64,000 nt of DNA, from assembly GCF_009604455.1 (NCBI RefSeq), contig NZ_WEGL01000002.1, positions 620,001-684,000 of the forward strand, given 5' to 3'. Position numbers and translations under genes: made by a program. The notes beneath the pieces were generated by a model, which made no database searches, had not been told where the DNA came from, and saw nothing but the letters and a program-made list of their open reading frames with translations. Of the stretch, positions 24,775-36,477 are shown in pieces (the first letter of the stretch is position 1; each line of letters begins with the position of its first letter). Source of the DNA: Streptomyces sp. RB17 (GTDB lineage Bacteria > Actinomycetota > Actinomycetes > Streptomycetales > Streptomycetaceae).

Positions 24775-25662
24775 CTACGGCGGACCGGGCCGGGGAACGG
24801 CCTGGTTCCATAGGCGCAGTTTGTCTGGGTTGACGACGATCCAGACCTGGACGGCGTGACGGCCGGCGACGTCGAGGCTGATGACCGCTGCGACCCGCCG
24901 GTCGTACCGCACGAGCAGTCCGGTCCGGCCGTTGACGGAATGCGTGTCCACCGTCGTCCGTGCACGGGGTGCCAGCAGCGTCAGCAGACTCCGGGCCACC
25001 CGCTCCCGGCCGTGTACGGGCCGCACCTGCGCCCGTACCTTGCCACCCCCGTCGAAGAACGCGGTGGCGTCCGGCGCCAGCAGCGCCGTGAGCCGGTCGG
25101 TGTCCTCCGCCGCACACGCCTCCCGCACCGTACGCACCACCGCGTCCTGCTGCCGCGGCGTGCTGGGCCGCCCGCGCCGGTCCCGTAGACTCCGCCGCGC
25201 ACGGTCCGCCAGCTCGGCGCACACCGGCTCGGACCGGCCCACGATGTCGGCGACCGCACCGGGCGCCATCCCGAAGACGTCATTGAGGACGAACGCGGCC
25301 CGTTCGGACGGAGACAAGGCGTCCAGTCCCCGCAGCAACACCGCGCTCACCTCCCGCTCCAGCATCCGCCGCCGTTCCCCGGCCGCCTCGGCGGACACCG
25401 GCCCCGCCCGGTCAGGACGCCGCCGCCCCGGCTGCGCCAGCCGCTCCAGACAGATCCCGCCCGCGACCCTGGACACCCACGCCCGCGGGTCCTCGATCAC
25501 CGCCCGCTCCGACTCCGCCAGCCGGTACCACCGCCGATACGTCTCGCCGACCACGCCCTCGGCCTCGGCGCCACTCCCCAGCATCCAGAACGCGACATCC
25601 AGCAGATGCCGCCGTTCATCCAGCAGTTCCCCGATCGGCAGCGCCCCATCGGCGAAGTCCAT
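24775..25662 (-). CDS. Sigma-70 family factor 3 with SnoaL-like C-terminal domain
   Basis: A 295-residue ECF sigma factor more divergent than the other two. Regions 2 and 4 are recognisable (LLDVAFWMLGSGAEAEGVVGETYRRWYRL; LSPSERAAFVLNDVFGMAPGAVADIV). The C-terminal extension has canonical DGGGK and NPDKL motifs, but the WLPEP linker motif is absent, so it may belong to a sister SigJ-like group. ATG 25662 has a strong GGAGGAGGT ribosome site. No correctly spaced TGTCACA box faces it, although several TGTCAC-like sequences crowd the upstream region. Confidence 0.85.
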   Translation of the reverse strand: MDFADGALPIGELLDERRHLLDVAFWMLGSGAEAEGVVGETYRRWYRLAESERAVIEDPRAWVSRVAGGICLERLAQPGRRRPDRAGPVSAEAAGERRRMLEREVSAVLLRGLDALSPSERAAFVLNDVFGMAPGAVADIVGRSEPVCAELADRARRSLRDRRGRPSTPRQQDAVVRTVREACAAEDTDRLTALLAPDATAFFDGGGKVRAQVRPVHGRERVARSLLTLLAPRARTTVDTHSVNGRTGLLVRYDRRVAAVISLDVAGRHAVQVWIVVNPDKLRLWNQAVPRPGPP

Positions 25663-25837
25663 ACCGCTACCTCCTCCCACGGCGCCCTCGCACCGCACCA
25701 CCAGGCGGATCCGGCACGCCGGCGGGGTACGTGCGGGACGATCCGCTCCTTTCGCGATCAGGGAAGGCGATGCGGCAGGCGGTGACGCTCAGTGACACAC
25801 CATCTGTCACGCCCCGATGTCACACCTCCTGCGAAAG

Positions 25838-26320
25838 TCACTCCACGAAGTAGGAGTCGTGCCGGGTGAAGAAGTTCGCGCGTTCCTCGTCCGTGGCGTC
25901 CGCGAGCTGCGACACCTGCTCGAAGTACTCCTCACGCGGAGCGCCCGGAGTGAAAAGGAGCAGCATCTCGGCCGGGGCGTCGGAATCGTTGCGGAAGGCG
26001 TGCAGACCGCCCTGCGGAACGTGCAGGAAGTCGCCCTTGTGGGCATCGACCCACCGCGCGCCGTCGAAAAGACGAACCGTTCCGTCGAGAATGTAGAAGG
26101 ACTCCGAAATCGTCTTGTGGAAGTGCGTCTTCGGCCCGCCCGCCTTCGCCCTCATCTCGACGCGGTAGAGCCCGAACTCGCCTCTGGTGGTGGTCGTGGT
26201 CGCCAGGTAGTGGATGGCGTCCCGGCCTCGCTCACCGAGATCGGGCGGGGTGCTCTCCGGACGGAAGTCCGCGCTGACTTCCCCGCTGTCCTCCCAGTAC
26301 ACCTGTTCCGGATACGACAT
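25838..26320 (-). CDS. Cupin-domain protein
   Basis: A 160-residue single-domain cupin. Motif 1 (THFHKTISESFYILDGTVRL, His and Glu ligands) and motif 2 (VPQGGLHAFRN) are intact, so it should bind a divalent metal. It may be a dioxygenase, isomerase or sensor. It follows the PIG-L gene by 25 bp and precedes sigma factor 3 by 175 bp on the same strand, so it is likely cotranscribed with PIG-L. Confidence 0.85.
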   Translation of the reverse strand: MSYPEQVYWEDSGEVSADFRPESTPPDLGERGRDAIHYLATTTTTRGEFGLYRVEMRAKAGGPKTHFHKTISESFYILDGTVRLFDGARWVDAHKGDFLHVPQGGLHAFRNDSDAPAEMLLLFTPGAPREEYFEQVSQLADATDEERANFFTRHDSYFVE

Positions 26321-26345
26321 CGTTCTCCATCCCCTTCATCCGAGG

Positions 26346-27089
26346 TCAGCGGCTGAACAGCTCGAAGACGACAGCCGGTTCGCCACCGAACCGCGAACTG
26401 TGCGCGTGGGTGGTGGTGGTCAGGAAACGACGTACGTACGTCTCGGGGGCCTCGTCGGTCAGCGCCTCGAGGTACGTGCGATGGGCCAGCAGGGAACGCA
26501 CCGCCCGCTCGAACCCCGGTTCCGCTCGTACGGCGTGGGTGGGGACCGGAGAGTTTGCGACGGCCACCCATCGCACGCCGTTCCAAGGCTGAAGCCCCTG
26601 CTCGGTCAACTCCGGGAAGATCCAGCGGTTTCCGGCGTCCGCCGCGGCGTCGAGGACGGCACGCCCCACGGCCACGTGGTCCGGTGTGTTCCACGCCCCC
26701 GGGCCCCACGTCGCATGGTGGTTCAGGGTGATCACCAGCTCGGGACGGTGGCGGCGGAGGGCCGCGGCGATGTCACGGCGCAGGGGAAGGCCGTACTCGA
26801 TCACACCGTCCCGGTGGCCGAGGAACTCCACCTCCGCGACGCCCACGGCGGCGGCACCTGCGCGCTGCTCCTTCTCCCGCAGCGGGCCGGCCTCCCGGGG
26901 AGCGAGCGTGTCGATGCCGGCCTCGCCGCGCGTGGCCAGGGTGTAGGCGACCTCGCGCCCTTCCGCGGTCCAGGCGGCGACAGCGGCGGAGCATCCGTAC
27001 TCGAGGTCGTCGGGATGGGCCACCACGGCGAGGGCACGCTGCCAGTCCTCGGGCAGGGGCCGCAGGAGCGGGGAAGACGCACTGGTCAT
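26346..27089 (-). CDS. PIG-L family deacetylase
   Basis: A 247-residue LmbE/PIG-L metallo-deacetylase. The zinc motif AHPDDLEYG occurs near residue 23, and the third ligand His lies in NTPDHVAVG. Relatives deacetylate N-acetylglucosamine conjugates (MshB, Mca) or amides in natural products. The start is one of two adjacent ATGs (27092 or 27089), with only a weak ribosome site. It lies 42 bp after the MFS pseudogene, probably in the operon driven by promoter box 9. Confidence 0.88.
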   Translation of the reverse strand: MTSASSPLLRPLPEDWQRALAVVAHPDDLEYGCSAAVAAWTAEGREVAYTLATRGEAGIDTLAPREAGPLREKEQRAGAAAVGVAEVEFLGHRDGVIEYGLPLRRDIAAALRRHRPELVITLNHHATWGPGAWNTPDHVAVGRAVLDAAADAGNRWIFPELTEQGLQPWNGVRWVAVANSPVPTHAVRAEPGFERAVRSLLAHRTYLEALTDEAPETYVRRFLTTTTHAHSSRFGGEPAVVFELFSR

Positions 27090-27130
27090 CATGTCTGCTT
27101 TCGTCAGGGGTTCTTGCGAGGGTGCGCGAG

Positions 27131-27883
27131 TCATGGCACCGGAGGCGGCACCATGAGCCACCCGTGGGTGAGCCGGCGCGCCCGGTGAGGGACCTCGGCG
27201 GCGGGGTCGAGCGCCATGAAGGCCAGCAGGGCCGCGCCGCCCAGCAGTGCCGTGCACAGCGGCATCGCCCGGCCGAACGACGCGTCGAAGGCGGGCCGGG
27301 GCGGTACGCGTCCAGGCCCATGCCCACCAGCAGCGGCAGGGTCGCCACGGCCACCGGACCGGACGCCCGCGCCGCCGCGCTGTTGACACCGCTCGCCACT
27401 CCGGCGTTCGAGCCGTCCACGGACGACAGGAGGGTCACGGTACGAAGAGCCGGGGCCGACCCGCAGCATCATCACCGTCCCCGAGACGGACTCCGGGTCG
27501 TGACGGAGCGCGATCGGCACACACGCGGGCGCCGGCGGGACGTTCAGCAGGAACGTCCAGCACCGGCCCGGGCCGTCGACCAGCCGGCACCGAGGATCGG
27601 CCCTCGCGCCGCGCCGATCCCACCGAAACCCGACCACAGACCGACCGCACGCTGCCGGTCGTCGGGGTGGAACGAGTCTTCGACGAGCGCCAACGGGCCG
27701 GGCGTGAGCAGGGCGCCGCCGCCCACCCCCTGCAGGGCGCGCGCCGCGATCAGCGTGCCGGCGTCGGCAGCCGGGCCGCACCAGCAGGGAGGCCACGGCG
27801 AACCACGCCACGCCCTGCAGGATGCACCGGCCGTGGGCGCTCGTGACGGGGATGGAGGGCTGCGCGTGTGGAGAGGTGTCCAT
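27131..27883 (-). pseudogene. MFS transporter (DHA2-like), multiply frameshifted
   Basis: Transporter sequence is spread over three frames. GRCILQGVAWFAVASLLV follows the start at 27883, ARALQGVGGGALLTPGPLALVEDSFHPDD (a drug-efflux DHA2 signature) is in a second frame, and FLLNVP, IALRHDPES and ATLPLLVGMGLDAYRPG are in others. Length is well under the 450-500 codons expected, so segments are deleted as well as shifted. It begins 39 bp after promoter box 9. Confidence 0.8.
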
Positions 27884-27921
27884 GTCGGGTTCCTGCGTGA
27901 CAGCAACGTTGTGACATGTAA

Positions 27922-27948
27922 GACCGAACAGCCGGACGGGATGTGACA
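27922..27948 (-). promoter_or_regulatory. ECF41-type promoter, box 9
   Basis: TGTCACA-N16-GGTC on the minus strand, with TTC before the -10 element. It faces the MFS pseudogene and probably still transcribes the PIG-L and cupin genes behind it. Confidence 0.75.
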
Positions 27949-28008
27949 TCGACGTGTGAACAGGTCGGTGGCCACTGCTCGGTCCGTCTCCGCCGGGCCG
28001 CCCTCACC

Positions 28009-28789
28009 TCAGCCCGGAAGGGACCGACCCAGGACGGACAGCAGTCGCAGGCCGGTGTGGCTCTCGGTGCCCGGAACCGCGGTGTAGACCAGGAGCCGCT
28101 GGGACCGGTCCGGGTCGACGAGCGTCTGGCAGTGCAGTTCCAAGGCCCCCACCTGCGGGTGCCGGAAGCGTTTGGAGGCGCAGTAGGGGGCCGGCACCGG
28201 GCGCTCATGCCAGAGGCGGGCGAACTCGGGGCTTTTCTCACGCAGCGTGTCGACGAGTTCGCCGGCACGCGAGTCGCCGCCGTCACGGGCGTAGGTGCCG
28301 TGGAGGTCCGCCACCATCAGCCGGCTCAGCTCGGCATGGTCGCTCTCGGGGTGGACCAGGCGGGACGCGGGATCGGTGAACCAGCGGTAGTGCGCACTGC
28401 GCGCCAGTCCGGTGTACGCCGTCTCGTCGCCCCGCAGGGCCTCAGCCATGCGGGTCTGCTTCAGCGTCTCGCCCAGGTGGTTCATGACCTGGGCAGGCGT
28501 GTCCTCCAGCCGGTCCAGGACGCGCATCATCCCGGGATTGATGTGGTCGCCGCGCCACACCCTGCGGGGCAGGGCGTGGCGCGGCGAGCATCTGTTCCCA
28601 GGGGTGGGGCCCTCGCGGCTGCTCGAGTCGGCCGTAGTAGTCGACCGACATGTCGCACAGCGCCGCGACCTCCTCGCGGCGCAGCCCGCCGGTACGCCTG
28701 CGGCGTCCGCGGGGAAGCCCGACGTCCTCCGGTTGGAGGGCCTCACGGCGCGCCCGTAGAAAGGCCGCCAGCCCCGCTCGGTCCGCCAT
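28009..28789 (-). pseudogene. XRE-family regulator (MmyB-type) with internal deletion
   Basis: ATG 28789 has a GGGAGGAAG ribosome site and begins a helix-turn-helix of the MmyB-like family (AALCDMSVDYYGRLEQPRGPHPWEQMLA). At about 28585 the frame is lost. The C-terminal ligand-binding domain (HALPRRVWRGDHINPGMMRVLDRL through LRLLSVLGRSLPG) continues in another frame to 28009. About 20 residues normally found between the two parts (the DERDHLFRLAG segment) are missing, so this is a deletion. Confidence 0.78.
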
Positions 28790-29089
28790 GGCTGATCTTC
28801 CTCCCGGCTGGTGATCCTCCCCGAAGGGAGCTGCCGGTCCTGGACGGTTGCGCGGCGGTCCACGAGGCGACCCCGAGAGGGACGCCGCGTCGGCCGGACA
28901 CGGTCGTCGTCGAGGACCACAGCAGGGTGAGCGACGCGGCCCGGTTGCGGATTCCCCGTCCGGCATGTGCCGGTCAGCACCATCCGCGCACGGGTGGCCG
29001 TGGAGGACGCTGGGTCCACGGCGACCTGGGCCCGGCAGGCCCGGCAGGCCCGGACGCGTGCTGGGCCGCTTCTCGCGTGTTCGGCGACG

Positions 29090-30463
29090 CCGTTGCCTGA
29101 CTGCTTGTAACCACCGGACGGCGCCTGGAAGTTGTGCTCCCCGCCGTTGACGTCGACCTGGCCGACGCGCAGGCGCCGTGCGATCTCCATGGCGTGTTCC
29201 TCGTCACCGGTGACGGCACCGCTGAGGCCGTAGATGGTGCCGTTGGCGATCTCGACGGCGTGGTCCTCGTCGGCGTACGGGATCACGACCAGGACGGGAC
29301 CGAAGATCTCCTCCTGGGCGATGACGGATCCGGGGTCGACGTCCGAGAAGATCGTGGGCTTGACGTAGGCGCCGGTCGCGAAGCCCTCCGGCTTGCCGGG
29401 CCCGCCGACCACGAGCGTGGTGCCGTCGGCGATACCGCGCCGAATGTAGCCGTCCACGCGCTTGCGCCGGCTCTCCGATGCGACCGGACCGATCCGCGTG
29501 GCCTCGTCGGCGGGGTCGCCGACGGTGTACTCCGCGGCGGCGGCCCGTAGCTTCTCGGCCACGGCCTGCTGAAGGTCCTCGGATACCAGCATGCGGGCGT
29601 AGGCGCGCCACAGGCCTGACCTCCGTTCGCCCAGGCGTAGGCCAGTCCGCGCCTGACGGCGAAGTCGAGGTCGGCCTCGGGCAGGACGATGTGGGGCGCC
29701 TTGCCGCCCAGTTCGAGCGCCACGCGCTTGACCGTGTCGGAGGCCACGACGGAGACGCTCTTCCCGGCACGGGTGGACCCGGTGAAGGACACCATGCCGA
29801 TTTTCGGGCCCGGGAGATGGCCTCGCCGACGACCGGGCCGGTGCCCTGCACGACGTTGAACACACCGTTCGGCAGACCGGCTTCGGTGGCGATCTCCGCG
29901 AACATCCGGGCGCTCAGGGGAGAGATTTCCGACGGCTTGAGCACCACCGTGTTGCCCGCCAGCATGGCCGGGACGACCTTGGTCACCAGTTGCTGGAGCG
30001 GGAAGTTCCACGGGGTGATGACGCCCACGACGCCGATCGGCTCATGGATGACGAGCGAGTTCTCGATCACCTCCGTCCACGCGTACTCTTCGGCCGCGGT
30101 GATCGCGGCGAGTGTCGACGCCACGGGGAATCCGACCTGCGCCTGCCGCGAGAAACTGATCGGGGCGCCCATCTCCAGCGTGATGGTGGCCGCGAGCTCC
30201 TCGCTGTGCTCCCGCAGCCCCTCGGCCAGGCGCCGGATGACGGCGACGCGGTCTCCCGGCGACGTCGACGACCATGCGGGGAAGGCGGCGAGCGCGGCGT
30301 CCACCGCCTTGTCCACGTCCTGCGCCGTGCCCTCGTGCACGGAGGCGATCACGGACTCGTCGGCCGGGTTCACGACGTCGATCAGCGGTCCGGACCCCTC
30401 GACCGCGTGGCCGTCGATCCAGTGGGACGGAGTGGGAAAGGGAACCTCACGGTGTACGTTCAT
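29090..30463 (-). pseudogene. Aldehyde dehydrogenase, frameshifted and C-terminally truncated
   Basis: NAD-dependent aldehyde dehydrogenase sequence is clear: GVITPWNFPLQQLVTKVVPAM, LELGGKAPHIV and NGGQACG with the catalytic Cys. It changes frame near 29805 (between EAISRA and KIGMVSFTGS) and near 29620, where GGQACG and AYARMLVSEDL are separated by two extra bases. The C-terminus stops matching after GGYKQSGNG, so the last 20 or so residues are also lost. ATG 30463 begins the conserved N-terminus. Not functional as written. Confidence 0.85.
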
Positions 30464-30823
30464 GCCGTCAAGAGAACATCGGCCGGCGCAGGGCATCCAT
30501 GTTCCGCCATACCCATGATCCGGGTCACTCTGCCGCCCTGCCTCGGGCTGGTCGGTGCGCCCTGCGGCACCTTCCCGCAACGCACGACGCGACGCCCACG
30601 CGCGGGTCCCGATCCTGGTCGGCGGGCCCTGGGACAGCGGCCACGCCCGCGCGGGCCGGCCGGTGCACCGGAACGCGCCCGCCCACTGAACGGCCCCGTG
30701 GGGACGGACGGACCTTCCTGTCCGTTCTCGGGAGCCGGAGGCCGGCCTCTTGACCTCGGTGTTCCCAGCCACTAACTTACGGTAGCCGTCGACCCATCAC
30801 CGCCGAAAGGAGGCGACCAGCGG
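30464..30823. other. Intergenic stretch upstream of the leader ORF
   Basis: About 360 bp between the aldehyde dehydrogenase pseudogene and the small leader ORF. Apart from the AAAGGAGG ribosome site at its right end (about 30805-30813) I see no gene, repeat or RNA. Promoters for the xdh operon are expected here or just after. Confidence 0.4.
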
Positions 30824-30901
30824 ATGTACACCAGCTCTGATCTCGGTCGCCTCGCCCAGTGCACGGTCTGGGTTCCGGGTCGCATCGCGCACGGCTGCTG
30901 A
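30824..30901 (+). CDS. 25-residue ORF, possible leader peptide of the xdh operon
   Basis: ATG 30824 is preceded by a near-perfect AAAGGAGG ribosome site and opens a 25-codon frame (MYTSSDLGRLAQC ... HGC) ending TGA 30899-30901. Fifteen bases later comes a strong hairpin (30917-30932), and 183 bp later the xanthine dehydrogenase start. The strong translation signal on so short a frame, followed by a hairpin, is the layout of a leader peptide/attenuator. No known leader family was recognised. Confidence 0.45.
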   Translation: MYTSSDLGRLAQCTVWVPGRIAHGC

Positions 30902-30916
30902 GCACGCCGTTCCGAC

Positions 30917-30932
30917 GTGCCCGTTCGGGCAC
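30917..30932 (+). promoter_or_regulatory. 7-bp stem hairpin in the xdh leader
   Basis: GTGCCCG-TT-CGGGCAC is a perfect hairpin with a 2-base loop, starting 15 bp after the leader ORF stop. It could pause or terminate transcription before the xdh genes. Confidence 0.45.
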
Positions 30933-31084
30933 CTTCGGGGTCTCCCTCACCAACCTTCCTCACGTCGCTGTTGCGTGCCGTTGTGCGCCCGCTGCTCACG
31001 CGTGGCGCGGCTGAACACAGAAAGCTGCCTGAAATTGGCGAACATGATGAATCGACCGATCACACTCCGGAACGAAGGCCCGTC

Positions 31085-32544
31085 ATGGTAGCGGCGCGGA
31101 TCACGGTCAACGGGGAAGAAACACCCATCTCGCCGGCCGCACCCCACACCACAGCGCTGGATTTTCTGCGCGAGCGTGGCCTCACCGGCACCAAGGAGGG
31201 CTGCGCCGAGGGTGAATGCGGCGCCTGTTCGGTCCTGGTGGCCCGTCCCGGGGTGAACAAGCCCACCGACTGGGTGGCGGTCAACGCCTGTCTGGTCCCG
31301 GTCGCCGCGCTCGACGGTCAGGAGATCATCACCTCCGAAGGTCTCGCGACCGCCGGCGAACCCGGCACGCCGCCCACCTTGCACCCGGTGCAGGAGGAGA
31401 TGGCGGTCCGCGGCGGCTCCCAATGCGGTTACTGCACACCTGGGTTCGTCTGCAGCATGGCCGCCGAGTACTACCGGCCGAACCGCTGCGCGCATGCCGA
31501 CCCGGCCGACGGCACCGACGCCGAGCACGGCCCGAACGGTTTCGATCTGCACGCGCTGAGCGGAAACCTGTGCCGCTGCACCGGTTACCGTCCCATCCGC
31601 GATGCCGCGTTCGCCGTCGGTGTGCCCACCGATGAGGACCCGCTGGCGCAGCGTCGCGAGCAGTCCCCGCCCGCACCGGTCGCCACCGAATACACCCGGG
31701 ACGACAGGGCATTCCTGCGGAAGGGCACCCTCGCGGAGACGCTGCGGTTGCTGCGCGAGCGGCCCGACGCGGTGGTGGTCGCCGGCTCCACCGACTGGGG
31801 CGTCGAGGTGAACATCCGTTCCCGCCGCGCGGATTGCGTGGTCGCCATCGACCGACTGCCCGAACTGCGGGAACTGCGCGTCGAGTCCGACCACATCGAG
31901 ATCGGGGCGGCGCTGACGCTCACCGAGATCGAACGCCGCCTCGACGGTGACGTGCCGCTGCTGGCAGAGCTGTTCCCGCAGTTCGCCTCCCGGCTCATCC
32001 GCAACAGTGCGACGCTCGGCGGCAACCTGGGTACCGGGTCCCCCATCGGGGACAGCCCGCCCGTGCTGCTCGCGCTGGAGGCGTCGGTGGTGCTCGCCGA
32101 CGCCGACGGTGAGCGCGAGGTCCCGCTGGCGGACTACTTCACCGGCTACCGGCAGAGCGTGCGCCGTCCCGGCGAGCTGATCCGCGCGCTGCGCATCCCG
32201 CGGCCACTGTCGCCGGTCGTGGCCTTCCACAAGATCGCCAAGCGGCGCTTCGACGACATCTCCAGCGTGGCAGTCGCTTTCGCGCTGGACATCGAGAACG
32301 GGATCGTCCGCACGGCACGCATCGGCCTGGGCGGGGTGGCCGCCACCCCGATCCGCGCCCTCACCACCGAGGCGGCCCTGGAGGGCAGGCCGTGGGCGGC
32401 GCAGACCGTCGAGGCCGCGGCCCGGGTGCTGCAGGCCGAGGGCACGCCGATGAACGATCACCGCGCCAGCGCCGGGTACCGCTCCGCGATGCTCGGCCAG
32501 AGCCTGCTGAAGCTGTACGCACAGACCACCGAGGCGGTGTCGGC

Positions 32545-32548
<4 letters not shown>
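31085..32548 (+). CDS. xdhA: Xanthine dehydrogenase-type small subunit (2Fe-2S and FAD domains)
   Basis: A 487-residue iron-sulfur/FAD subunit of the molybdenum hydroxylases. Residues about 1-75 are a plant-type 2Fe-2S domain (GCAEGECGACSV), followed by a four-helix 2Fe-2S domain (QCGYCTPGF, CRCTGYRPI). Residues about 205-375 form the FAD domain (VVAGSTDWG; NSATLGGNLGTGSPIGD), with a C-terminal CO-dehydrogenase flavoprotein domain. It passes electrons from the molybdenum site to NAD+ or another acceptor. The stop overlaps the xdhB start (ATGA). Xanthine/hypoxanthine is the likely substrate, inferred from the two-subunit layout with XdhC. Confidence 0.92.
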
Positions 32549-34992
<2,444 letters not shown>

Positions 34993-34993
34993 C

Positions 34994-35803
34994 ATGACGT
35001 GGATCGCCGCGGTCGCACGGTTGCGGGCACGCCGGGAGTCCGGCGTGCTGGTGACCGTCGCGACCGTGCGCGGCCATGCCCCGCGCGACGCCGGTGCGAA
35101 GCTCGTCGTGGGGCAGAACGAGACGTGGGGCTCGATCGGTGGCGGCAATGTCGAGGCCGTCGCGATCGATCGGGCCCGGGAGATGATCGCCGCGTCCGAA
35201 CCGGAGCCGGAACTTATCGATTTCGCCCTGAACGACAAGGTGACCAACGAGCACGGCGTGCAGTGCTGCGGCGGTACGGTCTCGGTGTTGCTCGAACCGC
35301 TGCCCGTGGTACGGGCGGTGGCGATCTTCGGCGTCGGGCACGTCGGGCTGGAACTGGCCCGCATCCTGGCCCGTCAGGACCTCGACCTCCATCTGATCGA
35401 CACGCGCTCCGACGTCCTGACCGAGAAGCGGCTCGACGTGCTGGCGGACGCGGTGGCGCAGGTGCATGTGCATCACACGCCGCTGCTGCCCGAGGAGGTG
35501 CTGGAGGAGTTGCCGCGCGGCACCCACATCCTGATCATGACCCATGATCATGCCGAGGACGCCGCTCTGTGCGACGCCGCCCTGCGCACCACCCATCTCG
35601 GCTCCATCGGGCTGATCGGCTCGGCGGCCAAGTGGGCGCGGTTCCGCAAACGCCTCGCCACCGAGGGCGGTCACGACGAGGCCACCATCGATCGGATCAA
35701 GACTCCGATCGGGCTGGCCGACATCACCGGCAAGGAACCGGCGACGATCGCCGTGAGCGTCGCCGCCGATCTGCTGCGCACCTTCGAGACGGAGAAGAGC
35801 TGA
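34994..35803 (+). CDS. xdhC: XdhC family molybdenum cofactor insertion/maturation protein
   Basis: A 269-residue XdhC/CoxI protein. The N-terminal part has GGGNVE and a Cys pair in GVQCCGGTV (about residues 91-97). The C-terminal Rossmann domain starts with IFGVGHVGLELA near residue 113, followed by HDHAEDAALC and LGSIGLIGSAAKW. XdhC binds and protects sulfurated Mo cofactor and delivers it to XdhB. ATG 34994 starts one base after the xdhB stop, so the three genes form one operon. Confidence 0.92.
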   Translation: MTWIAAVARLRARRESGVLVTVATVRGHAPRDAGAKLVVGQNETWGSIGGGNVEAVAIDRAREMIAASEPEPELIDFALNDKVTNEHGVQCCGGTVSVLLEPLPVVRAVAIFGVGHVGLELARILARQDLDLHLIDTRSDVLTEKRLDVLADAVAQVHVHHTPLLPEEVLEELPRGTHILIMTHDHAEDAALCDAALRTTHLGSIGLIGSAAKWARFRKRLATEGGHDEATIDRIKTPIGLADITGKEPATIAVSVAADLLRTFETEKS

Positions 35804-36477
35804 CCCTCCGACCCGGAGCCCGCACGCCGAGGCCGGCAACTTCAAGCGCCCTGGAAGAAGCCAGGTTTCACCAGCGCGGTGCGGTCTCGGCGGTGATCCG
35901 TTTGCCGAACTGACGCGGACTCAGCCCGGTGAACGGGGCTTTCCAGGAAGGCTCCGACGCCGGATCGCACCAGCCACGCCGAGGTCATCGCCTGTGCAGG
36001 CGGCCCTGCGCGGTGTCCCCCGGGAAGTGAGGCTGCGAGGGGGAGCGGCGGCCTGGCCACCCGCGCGGTCATGCTCGCATGACCAGCGATGGCGGGGCGG
36101 CCTCGAGCCGGCCGCGGCGCGAGCGCAGCCGAGGCCGGTGGGCGTGCCGCGCCGCGGTACGGCAGCGAAGTACGGCAATCGTGTGCCCCTCTGTCGCCCA
36201 TCGCGTGGGACAGCCTGCCGATCGCGGCGCGGCAGCGACGAGAAGCCTGCGGGTTGACGGTGTGTCAGGTGAGGGGTGTGTGGCGTGTCACGCCTTCCAG
36301 GGCTGCCTAAGTTGTCTGCATCACAGCGGAAATGTCCATTTGGCGTCCATGCTCGAACGCGGAAACCGGCTCCCGAAGTGGAGCGGGTCGGCAACCTCTT
36401 GGGCGCGACATCCCAAAGTGACCCATGACACAGCACTCGTGACATTCCTGCTTGTTCCCCCGGAAAGGTGCCGCACT
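35804..36477. other. Intergenic region of 674 bp, no supported gene
   Basis: Between xdhC and the type III PKS. All open frames here have poor composition and no ribosome sites. The right third (about 36290-36470) is less GC-rich than its surroundings and probably holds the PKS promoter. A TGTCACG near 36285 lacks a matching -10 element. Nothing else was identified. Confidence 0.4.

Noticed and set aside
25791..25824. Cluster of AGTGACA, TGTCACG and TGTCACA upstream of sigma factor 3
   Set aside because: None has GGTC/CGTC at 16 bp in an orientation facing a gene, so no promoter was called.
27910..27916. Second TGTGACA beside box 9
   Set aside because: The position 16 bp away reads TTCC, so it lacks a -10 element.
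29090..30463. Programmed frameshifting in the aldehyde dehydrogenase
   Set aside because: No slippery heptamer or pseudoknot at either break, and the C-terminus is missing too, so decay is the simpler explanation.
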